Positions 43,033 to 50,145 of a stretch of DNA of 64,000 bases are shown here, in pieces. Source of the DNA: Verrucomicrobia bacterium IMCC26134 (GTDB lineage: Bacteria > Verrucomicrobiota > Verrucomicrobiia > Opitutales > Opitutaceae); the NCBI GenBank assembly GCA_000972765.1, contig CP011265.1, positions 2,589,501 to 2,653,500 of the forward strand, read 5' to 3'. Numbering within the stretch: position 1 is the first letter of the stretch; each line of letters opens with the position of its first letter. The notes under the pieces were generated by a model. The model was not told the DNA's origin and ran no database searches. It saw nothing but the letters and a program-made list of their open reading frames with translations. A program made the position numbers and the translations under genes.

Positions 43033-44957
43033 TTCTTGATCGTCTCCTGCATTTCATCATCTGAATCGCGGCGGCGGCGGGCGCTGAAGGGAGCGGTGGT
43101 GGCGGTGGAGTCAGTAACGGGATAGAATTCGGCCATCTTGGTGATGAACTCGTCGATGAAGAGCTGCATGTTGGAGACGGCGTCCTTGATGCGGCTGTTC
43201 AGGAAGCTGTAGAGGAAGAGCGCGGGGATGGCGACGAGCAAGCCGAAGACAGTGGCGAGGAGCGCGGAGGCGATACCGGGGGCGATGGAGTTGACCTCGA
43301 CCTGGCCGGTCTTGGCGATGACGGCGAAGGTGATCATCACGCCGACGACCGTGCCCATGAGGCCGACGTAAGGGCCGCCCGCGATGCCTATGGTGAGCGA
43401 GACGAGACCGGAGTTGAGGCGGTGGACCTCTCGTGTGAGGCTGGCATCGAGACTGGCCTTGATGGCGGTGATGGAGCGGGCGGAGAGGCCGTTGAAGCCG
43501 CGCTTGTCCAGCAGGCGGTGGCGGATCTCCTCGGAGCCCACGTGGTAAATCTGATAAAGCGGGCTCTGCTGCATGAGCCGCTGCTTGGCGAGGTCGGCAT
43601 TGCCGGCGAGGGACTTGACGTTCTCGGCGTCGGCGTGGTCGAGGGCGGTGAGATCATTGGAAACCTCTTTCCAACGGGCGAGAAACTCCTCGGTGCCCTG
43701 CTCGACTTTTTTGAGGTAGGCAAACTTGCGGAGGGCGACGAACCAGCCAATGGCCATCATGACGAGACAGATGCCGACCGAGATCCAACCATCGAACATC
43801 ATGTTCTTGGCGATGTCGCTAAAGAGGGACATGTGCTCGAGGGTCTTACCCACAAAACCCTCGTCGCCGCCAGCGGGACCGTCGGCACCCTCGTCGTTGC
43901 CGAGGGCGACGAGTTTGCTGCTCTCGGGGCTGCCGGACTGGCTGACCGCGACAAATTTCACCCAAGCCGCACTGCGGGCGACGCCGGCGAGGTTAAGCTC
44001 GTCGAGTTCGCCCACGAAGGGATTTTTTCCGGCGGCGTCCGCGCCGATCAGGGCGGCGGAATCGAGCGCAGGCAGGGCGGCATCGACGCGGGCGTATTCG
44101 ACGCCATCAACGTAAACGGTGGCGGCAGATCCAGAGGAGACGACGGCGAGATGTTTCCAAGCGGCGGGCGCCAGCGGCGCGCCGGCGGCGCTGCGCACGA
44201 GGGAGGAGCCTTGGCGGATCTCGACATAGGGGGCCCCGGCGGCGTAGCCGATCTGGAGGTAGGCGGCGGCATCGCCCCAGTGGAAGAGCACGGCCTGGTC
44301 GGCCGGTGCGGCGAACTTGACCCAAGCCGACCAGGTCAGGGGCTGGCCGGCATCACGCTTGAGCGAGGTATTGGCAGGAATGGTAAGCGGCTGACCACCG
44401 AGGAGGCGGAGTCCGGAGCCAATGATGGAGCCGGCCGAGTTGACACCGGCGGCGGCGGCGTTGTTGCCCTTGCCACTGGAGTCGGCGGGCGCACCGGTAT
44501 TGGAAAAATGATAGACGAGCAGGGTATCGGAATCGGGCGCGACGCTTTCGGCCAGCGGGGCGGCGACGTTGCCGTAGTAGAGCGAAAGGGTGTTGGCGGC
44601 GCCGGGCTTGAGGTTCGGAACCTGCACCCAGACGTAGGCCTCGTTGAGAAGACCGTCGAATTTCTCGACCTGCGATGAGAGCACCGTTTTTCCGTCTTCC
44701 GCAACGAAGCGCAGGTCACGGCCATCGGCGGAGGCGGAGGCGAACTGGAAGTTGCCGTCGTGAAGACGGATCAAGACCGGGGCGGAGGCGATCGCATCGG
44801 CGAGGGCCACGCCGGTGGCGGCCGTGGTATCCACCGTGACGGGTTTTTTGAGCGTCCAGGCGTCGTTCCACCAGGCCGGGGCGGCGCTGGCGACGCTGGC
44901 GAAGGCGAAGCCGACGGTCAGGAGCGTTTGGGTGAAGCGAAGGTTGGTGAGTTTCAT
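43029..44957 (-). CDS. ExbB/TolQ proton channel fused to DUF2341 and LamG-like domains
   Basis: This 642-residue fusion has a signal peptide (TVGFAFASVASA), then a DUF2341-type domain (residues ~27-150: WWNDAWTLKKPVTVDTTAA, TLSLYYGNVAAP) and a LamG/concanavalin-like domain (~155-330: LLVYHFSNTGAPADSSGKGN, WSAWVKF, VYVDGVEYARV). After a linker, a TM segment (~392-412), a cytoplasmic loop and the two ExbB TM helices (~525-600, GIAGGPYVGLMGTVVGVMITFAVIAKTG and ASALLATVFGLLVAIPALFLYSF) follow. The proton channel is therefore joined to a ~300-residue periplasmic binding or sensing head. Plain ExbB is ~220-250 residues. The gene is 6 bp after the TpsB gene and overlaps exbD. Confidence 0.9.
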   Translation of the reverse strand: MKLTNLRFTQTLLTVGFAFASVASAAPAWWNDAWTLKKPVTVDTTAATGVALADAIASAPVLIRLHDGNFQFASASADGRDLRFVAEDGKTVLSSQVEKFDGLLNEAYVWVQVPNLKPGAANTLSLYYGNVAAPLAESVAPDSDTLLVYHFSNTGAPADSSGKGNNAAAAGVNSAGSIIGSGLRLLGGQPLTIPANTSLKRDAGQPLTWSAWVKFAAPADQAVLFHWGDAAAYLQIGYAAGAPYVEIRQGSSLVRSAAGAPLAPAAWKHLAVVSSGSAATVYVDGVEYARVDAALPALDSAALIGADAAGKNPFVGELDELNLAGVARSAAWVKFVAVSQSGSPESSKLVALGNDEGADGPAGGDEGFVGKTLEHMSLFSDIAKNMMFDGWISVGICLVMMAIGWFVALRKFAYLKKVEQGTEEFLARWKEVSNDLTALDHADAENVKSLAGNADLAKQRLMQQSPLYQIYHVGSEEIRHRLLDKRGFNGLSARSITAIKASLDASLTREVHRLNSGLVSLTIGIAGGPYVGLMGTVVGVMITFAVIAKTGQVEVNSIAPGIASALLATVFGLLVAIPALFLYSFLNSRIKDAVSNMQLFIDEFITKMAEFYPVTDSTATTAPFSARRRRDSDDEMQETIKK

Positions 44958-44963
44958 GAGAAA

Positions 44964-46586
44964 TTAAAAATCCGCCCAGACGCGGAAGGTGGTGAGCAGG
45001 TCGCCGGACTGGGTGTCGCCCTGTCCGAAAAGAGGAACCCCGAGATCAACGGAGAAGTTAAAATACTCGCCGACTTTGCCGCGGGTGCCGGCGCCAAAAC
45101 TGGCGAGCGAGTAGCGGGCCTCCTGCTGGGGAAGCGTCTTGTTTACGGTCAAAACGCCGCCGTCGGTGAAAAGATAAAAGCGCCAGTCGTTGATTTTTTT
45201 CGTGCCAAAAACCGGGGCGAGCGAGGGCGAGCGCAGCTCGGCGGAACCGAAGAAAGCGTTGTCGCCCAGGGTGGCTGATTCGAGGTAACCACGCACCGTG
45301 CCGAGACCTCCGCCGCTGAATTCTTCGCTATCCACCAGCGCTTGGCCGGTGACCTGCCCCTGCACCTTGCCATAGGCTTGAAAACCGGCCGGTAACTCGC
45401 GGGTCTGCGAGAGATCGCCGCGGAGGATCATGAAGCCGCCATCGGCCTTGAAGCGGCGCACTCCGGTGCTCGTCACCGAGCTGCCGAAACCACGCACCCC
45501 GAGGGTGGCACCGAGGTTGAGCTCCGTGACGGCGCCCTGGGTGACCAGATTGCAACTGTAGTTCGCCAGGAAGGGCAGATAGGTGATGGGAGCGGATCCG
45601 GCGACCGATTGTTGCTCGAGGTGCTTGAAATCAAAGCCGGTGTTGAACGATTGGTAGAAATCCTTGGCCGAGGGCAGTGCGATCAAGGCCCGCAGGCCGA
45701 CGACCTCGCCCCGCCCCACCGAGTTGGAGCCCGTGCCGGTGGCGACATTGCTATCCTGCTTCGAACCCTGGACCATGAGGCTGAGTCCACTCACGGAGGG
45801 CACCGAAGCGAGGTAGTAGGCGGTGAACACCTTGGACTCCTCGGGGTTTTGCGGCGCGACTTGGAAACTCAGGCCCAGGGTGTGTGCACGTTGCCAGAGA
45901 TTGGCGTAGCTGACCGAACCGTTGACGCGCAACTGACTGGTGTTGGCACTGTAGCGATTATTGACCTCGAGGCTGCCGTGCAACGGAAGCGTGTCTTTCA
46001 CCGTAAGGTCGATATCGACCGTGCCGGGGGTTCTGCCGGCGCTGAGGGTGGGCGTGATCTGGCGGTCGGATAGCTGGTTGAGCGCCACAAGATCGCGCGA
46101 GACCTCATTAAAATTGGGAACCGTCCCCTCGGCGAGCGAGGGTGCCTGCTTCTTGATTTCGGATTGGGAGTAATAGCGGGAGTTTTTGACCCGGACACGT
46201 CCGATCGTGCCCTCGGTCACTTGCAAGTAGACCACCCCACCCTGCACCTGCTGTTCGGGCACTTGAACGGAAACAGTCTGATAGCCTTTGACCTGATAGG
46301 CCTTCTCGAGAGCGGCGCGGGCCTTCTCCACATCATCCGTCGTGCGACCGGGGCCCATGAAGGGATAAACCGCGTCCTGCACTTCGTCGGCCGGCAAGGT
46401 TTTCGCCCCTTTCACCCGATATTCCTGAATATACATCGTCGATGCCGCCGTCGCCGCTTCGTCCGCGACAAGCGAGGACGCGCATGTCATGAAGGCGAAA
46501 AGACCGCAACGAGAGGCTAGTGCAATTCGGATTGCCTTATCTACAATGTATTTATGTGATTTAATCAAATGGAAAACGTTAAACAA
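44964..46586 (-). CDS. TpsB/FhaC-family two-partner secretion transporter
   Basis: The 540-residue outer-membrane protein has a POTRA_2-like region (residues ~50-200: IQEYRVKGAKTLPADEV, LQVTEGTIGRVRVKNSRYYS), then a 16-strand ShlB/FhaC-type barrel with the loop-6 motif VRGY (GGLGTVRGYLES), ending LTTFRVWADF. It would export the giant TpsA-like protein at 27862-39417. The N-terminus is unusual: the ATG at 46586 gives a long basic lead before the hydrophobic core, the first ~70 bp are AT-rich, and a terminator hairpin ends 14 bp upstream. A later start is therefore possible, but the ATG at M33 would leave too short a signal peptide. It heads a compact seven-gene set with ExbB, ExbD, TonB, porin, coiled coil and exoprotein. 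Confidence 0.9.
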   Translation of the reverse strand: MFNVFHLIKSHKYIVDKAIRIALASRCGLFAFMTCASSLVADEAATAASTMYIQEYRVKGAKTLPADEVQDAVYPFMGPGRTTDDVEKARAALEKAYQVKGYQTVSVQVPEQQVQGGVVYLQVTEGTIGRVRVKNSRYYSQSEIKKQAPSLAEGTVPNFNEVSRDLVALNQLSDRQITPTLSAGRTPGTVDIDLTVKDTLPLHGSLEVNNRYSANTSQLRVNGSVSYANLWQRAHTLGLSFQVAPQNPEESKVFTAYYLASVPSVSGLSLMVQGSKQDSNVATGTGSNSVGRGEVVGLRALIALPSAKDFYQSFNTGFDFKHLEQQSVAGSAPITYLPFLANYSCNLVTQGAVTELNLGATLGVRGFGSSVTSTGVRRFKADGGFMILRGDLSQTRELPAGFQAYGKVQGQVTGQALVDSEEFSGGGLGTVRGYLESATLGDNAFFGSAELRSPSLAPVFGTKKINDWRFYLFTDGGVLTVNKTLPQQEARYSLASFGAGTRGKVGEYFNFSVDLGVPLFGQGDTQSGDLLTTFRVWADF

Positions 46587-46589
46587 AAA

Positions 46590-46628
46590 CTCAACAAAAG
46601 CGGCCCCTCCGTATGAGGGAGGGGCCGC
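46590..46628 (-). terminator. Terminator between the PEP-CTERM gene and the TpsB gene
   Basis: An 11-bp GC-rich stem (GCGGCCCCTCC at 46600-46610 with its complement at 46618-46628) has a 7-bp loop and, on the minus strand, is followed by TTTTGTTGAGTTTTTG. It closes the PEP-CTERM gene 42 bp after its stop, and ends only ~14 bp before the annotated TpsB start. Confidence 0.88.
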
Positions 46629-46670
46629 AAGGTGAGTTCCGAATTCTTAATTAAGAACGAACTTCAATAC

Positions 46671-47507
46671 TCAGGCCTTGACCGCACGACGACGGCGATA
46701 GGCGACAACACCGAGGATCACCGAGCCGGCGATCGCGGCGTAGGTGGAGGGCTCGGGGATGGCGGTGCCAGCGTTGGTGAACGTCAGGGTGCCGTTGCTG
46801 GCGAGGTTGAAGTTACCGAGCAGACGGGGAACACCCTTGTCCGCAGCGGTGATACCCGTCTCGGTGTAGGTGGCGTTAGTGGCATTGGAGGGGAGGAGCT
46901 CGTAGAGCGACAGGCTGGCAACATCAGCGGTGGAGGTCACGGTGCTGGTGAAGTAGCCGAAATCAAGCGGCGCGCCAGCAATCTGCTGACCGGCCCATGA
47001 GAACGAATCCGATGTGACATACATGGAAGAGCTGCTGTTACCAGTGGCAGTGCCATTAACCAAGGTGCCATAAAGACCTGCGATGGTGGGAGCTGCGCCA
47101 CTTTGAGCGTTGAGCGAACCGCTGTTGAGCGAGCCGGTGGAGGTCGCGAACAGGGTGTTGCGGGTGGTCTTTAAACCGGTTCCGGTGGACGTATAGGTGG
47201 ACGTTCCCGAGTAGCCGATCACGCCCCAGCTCACGGTAGAGCGGGCGAAGGCGCCGCTGGCGCCGAAGTTGTTCAAGTCAGCGAGGGCGAGTTCGCTGAT
47301 CGTTACGGTCGAGCCGTCGAACTTCGCGAAGCGGGTGAACTCGCCGAGGTTGACCTGAAGGGTGTTACCGTTACCGGTGCCAGCGGTGGCATAAATACCG
47401 AGGACAAGATCGCCATTACCGGCATCGCTGATGGCTTCGGCACGAGCCGAGACCGTAAGAGTAGCGGCGACTGCCGCGAGGCTGAGGTGTTTGATGTAGT
47501 TTTTCAT
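46671..47507 (-). CDS. PEP-CTERM sorting-domain protein
   Basis: The 278-residue secreted protein has a signal peptide (LSLAAVAATLTVSARA), a beta-rich middle and a C-terminal PEP-CTERM signal: PEPS (~250), a hydrophobic helix (AAIAGSVILGVVAY) and RRRR. PEP-CTERM proteins are handled by exosortase and go to the cell surface, often with exopolysaccharide; no exosortase is in the window. The middle (GDLVLGIYATAGTGNGNTL, VNLGEFTRFA, LNNFG, NTLFAT, PLDFGYFTS, LYELLP) is clearly homologous to the N-terminal 240 residues of the giant repeat protein at 50146. The start is only 11 bp after a terminator hairpin and has no visible Shine-Dalgarno site. Confidence 0.9.
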   Translation of the reverse strand: MKNYIKHLSLAAVAATLTVSARAEAISDAGNGDLVLGIYATAGTGNGNTLQVNLGEFTRFAKFDGSTVTISELALADLNNFGASGAFARSTVSWGVIGYSGTSTYTSTGTGLKTTRNTLFATSTGSLNSGSLNAQSGAAPTIAGLYGTLVNGTATGNSSSSMYVTSDSFSWAGQQIAGAPLDFGYFTSTVTSTADVASLSLYELLPSNATNATYTETGITAADKGVPRLLGNFNLASNGTLTFTNAGTAIPEPSTYAAIAGSVILGVVAYRRRRAVKA

Positions 47508-47511
47508 GACA

Positions 47512-47543
47512 AAAAAGGACCGGTGGTCAAAGTGACCACCGGT
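47512..47543 (-). terminator. Terminator after the PstS-like gene, adjacent to the next start codon
   Basis: A perfect 10-bp inverted repeat (ACCGGTGGTC, loop AAAGT, GACCACCGGT; 47519-47543) is followed on the minus strand by CCTTTTTTG. It ends 11 bp before the PEP-CTERM ATG, so any transcript that reads through must carry this hairpin in the leader of that gene. Confidence 0.85.
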
Positions 47544-47568
47544 TGACTAGATTTTGGAGACTGGATGA

Positions 47569-48936
47569 TTACTTGGCGGTGATGAGGGAACCCTCGGAGG
47601 AGCGATCGACCTTCATGTCGGACAGCAACACGCCGGCGAGGCTGGCGGTGTTGGTCTTGATTTCAAGCGCGACGGCGTCGGCGAACACGCGCTTCACGCT
47701 GCCGGTGGTGAGGGTGGAGGCGTTGTAGGAGAGATACTCGTTGCCGAACAGGGTGTATTTGCCCTCTTTAACCGCGGTGTAGTCCCACGAGGTGGTCTGG
47801 GCTGCGTTATTGTAGGTGGCCGGGAGGGAAACGCCGTTGTAGCTCAGGATGTAGGAGGTATCGGTGCCCGTGGTGCTGTTGATGCTCTTCAAGAGGGAGG
47901 CGGCATCGCTGGTGCCCATGTAACCGACCAGGCCGAAGGGATTGCCGTTGGCGTCAACCGCAGCACTGCCGACTTTAGCGCTCAACTCGGTGGCGAGGGT
48001 GCCGCCGCTGCTGAAGCCGTTGTTACCAGCAGCGAAGGCCTGACCGGAAACGGTTTGAGCGGGATACTGGCGAACGGTGTTGATCGTGTCAGAAGCAACG
48101 ACGGTTTGAACCGCGGTGTAGGTGGTATTACCGGAGAGCCAACCCTTGTATTGGAAAGCGGAGGCGGAGGTGCCGAAGCCGGTCTCGGTGAAGGTCACCA
48201 CGCGGGTGCCGGAGAAGGGATTACGGCCGAGGGCGTAGACCTTGCAACGCAGGTCTTCGCCATCGAAACCGCCAGCGTTGTAGTAGGCGGTCCAAGCGGA
48301 GTCGGTCGAGCCGGTGAGGATGGAGAGGTAGGTGCCGTTGTTGAAGAGACCACGGGCGCCGGCGGGGCTGATGTTGGTCAAGTTGGCCCAAGCGGAGGTG
48401 TAGGCATGTCCAGAGGCCAAGCGGCCCTTGGCGAATACGAAGGGAACGACGCCCACGTTGGTCTGGGTGAGGGCGGGGGTCTTGTAGCTGGTGGAGGACT
48501 GAAGATTGTCGGACATCGCGATGTCGGCGACAGCGGTCTCGGTGTTGCCCGTGAGAGAGGTCGCGGTCAGGGAGGCAGGGTTGGTCCCGCCGGCGGTGGT
48601 GGTAGCGGCAGCAGTGATGTAAGTGTTGCTCACGCCGGTGGTGATATCACGGATACCGTCAACGGAGCCGGTCCAGGAGGTCTGAATGACCACATCTGCG
48701 CCGCCGGAAGCGAGCGTGCCAACGTAGGTGGCGTAGGTGGCGGAAGCCGTGCTGGTCTTGTCAGCGGCGACTTTGTAGCCGGCGGTGAGCTTGTTCTCGA
48801 TGGCCTTGACCGCAGAAGCGCGGAACGCGGAGGAACCGGTGAAGCGGATGTAGGTGGGATTGAGCGGATCGGCGAGAGCGACCGAGGCGGTCATAGCGGC
48901 GAGAAGACCGGCGACGAGGAGTTTGTAGGATTTCAT
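47569..48936 (-). CDS. PstS-like secreted substrate-binding protein
   Basis: The start at 48936 (MKSYKLLVAGLLAAMTASVALA) gives a clean signal peptide; the longer frame from 49041 reads intergenic DNA. The 455-residue protein resembles the phosphate-binding PstS fold: N-terminal IRFTGSSAFRASAVKAIENK recalls the phosphate-loop GSST motif, and GRNPFSGTRVVTFTE recalls the SGT loop of PstS. It has no ABC permease genes beside it. It may bind phosphate or another oxyanion in the periplasm, or be a surface protein using the same fold. It precedes the PEP-CTERM and TpsB/TonB cluster on the same strand, with a hairpin terminator after it. Confidence 0.72.
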   Translation of the reverse strand: MKSYKLLVAGLLAAMTASVALADPLNPTYIRFTGSSAFRASAVKAIENKLTAGYKVAADKTSTASATYATYVGTLASGGADVVIQTSWTGSVDGIRDITTGVSNTYITAAATTTAGGTNPASLTATSLTGNTETAVADIAMSDNLQSSTSYKTPALTQTNVGVVPFVFAKGRLASGHAYTSAWANLTNISPAGARGLFNNGTYLSILTGSTDSAWTAYYNAGGFDGEDLRCKVYALGRNPFSGTRVVTFTETGFGTSASAFQYKGWLSGNTTYTAVQTVVASDTINTVRQYPAQTVSGQAFAAGNNGFSSGGTLATELSAKVGSAAVDANGNPFGLVGYMGTSDAASLLKSINSTTGTDTSYILSYNGVSLPATYNNAAQTTSWDYTAVKEGKYTLFGNEYLSYNASTLTTGSVKRVFADAVALEIKTNTASLAGVLLSDMKVDRSSEGSLITAK

Positions 48937-49154
48937 GGGAACGATGTTGAGGAGCTGACTTTTAGTTCGAGTGCGTTGATGTTGGGTGATAAAAGCGTCC
49001 GATGCGCGCGACGCTGAACGCCGAAGATTAAAGCAGCCCAAGGTTACAACTTCATGACGCGAAAGAAACGATTGGGTGAATCATGGGTTTAATCGGGTGA
49101 TTTATTTTCAATAAAAACAGGGTAGTGACCCCCGTCTCACGGAGGTGCCTGGAG

Positions 49155-49772
49155 CTATTTCGACAGATCAGAGGACGTGTGCTGGACTAGCTGATCGTGT
49201 TCCACCTGCGCGCGATATACCTGCTGGGCGTTGAACGCCTCATCACCGAAGAACGCACGAAACCGCTCGTCATTGATCGCCTGGGCCGCCTGCCACTGCG
49301 CCACCGCTTCTTCCTTGGTGATGTTTTTTGATGCATCGGCGTGCTCCGGAGCCGCCGTGTCGGCGATGAACTCATCTCCGATCGCGGCCATTATATTCAA
49401 CTGCTCCGGCGTGAGTTTTAATTCTGGATTCACCCCGAGTGCGGCCAAGGGAAGCGGCAAGGTGTCCTGCACGCTTTCGGTTAATTCGGCCGGGGGCGTG
49501 GCAACCGGGCTGGGCTGAGCCAAAGCGGAGTCGGACCGGTCACTTCGGTCCTCCTGCCCCCGCGTTTGGGCGAGAGTAAGGACGGACGAGTCCGGTGCCG
49601 TGGAGCTTTTAATTATTGGCGATAGGTTGGTTGCAATCCCATGCTGAGATTGATTCGGGGCCGCAGCACGACTCGCGTTGAAGGTCTTCGTATCGCGCCC
49701 ACACCCGGAGAAACCCCACAGGCTGCAGCCAGCCACGAGTAGCGTTAAAAAGAGAGCTCCATGCCGAGTCAT
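49155..49772 (-). CDS. Small predicted lipoprotein
   Basis: I start at 49772 (MTRHGALFLTLLVAGCSLWGF): a signal peptide with lipobox VAGC. The 205-residue mature protein has a low-complexity, probably disordered region (~30-110) and a helical C-terminal half (~110-200) rich in Ala, Glu and Gln (LTPEQLNIMAAIGDEFIAD, AVAQWQAAQAINDERF, QQVYRAQVEHDQLV). I do not recognise the family. It is divergent from the giant repeat protein, across a 373-bp AT-rich region. Confidence 0.75.
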   Translation of the reverse strand: MTRHGALFLTLLVAGCSLWGFSGCGRDTKTFNASRAAAPNQSQHGIATNLSPIIKSSTAPDSSVLTLAQTRGQEDRSDRSDSALAQPSPVATPPAELTESVQDTLPLPLAALGVNPELKLTPEQLNIMAAIGDEFIADTAAPEHADASKNITKEEAVAQWQAAQAINDERFRAFFGDEAFNAQQVYRAQVEHDQLVQHTSSDLSK

Positions 49773-50145
49773 AACTTGAATAACGACACGAAAAAAATGG
49801 CCCGCGCAATGCCGCCTCCATGGCGTCACCATTTTGTCACAATTGATGTGATTGCGACTAATAGACCAAGAGCAGTTTCAGTTGAATCGTCACCCCGATC
49901 GACTAGAAAAATGCGCCGTGATTATTCGGTGAAAATAGAACTCAAATTTTTAAATTATAGTGGGTTAATTCACTCTATTTTTCAGTGAAATCCGCGTTCT
50001 TTTTGGCTATATTTTTCAAAAGGGAAGAGGACGTCGTCGCCAGTTAACGTTAGAGTAAACCAGAGCGCAGGTAACATTCAGGTGACGCTGCCCCAAGGAA
50101 ATTGCCAATCGCAACAGGCAAGGGTGAGTTGGCGTATTTTCCACG
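49773..50145. promoter_or_regulatory. AT-rich divergent intergenic region
   Basis: This 373-bp stretch between the small lipoprotein and the giant repeat protein is notably AT-rich compared with the rest of the window, especially 49830-50030, and probably holds promoters for both. It contains a 6-bp inverted repeat around TTCACTCTATTTTTCAGTGAA near 49970-49990. I could not assign -35/-10 boxes with confidence. Confidence 0.5.
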
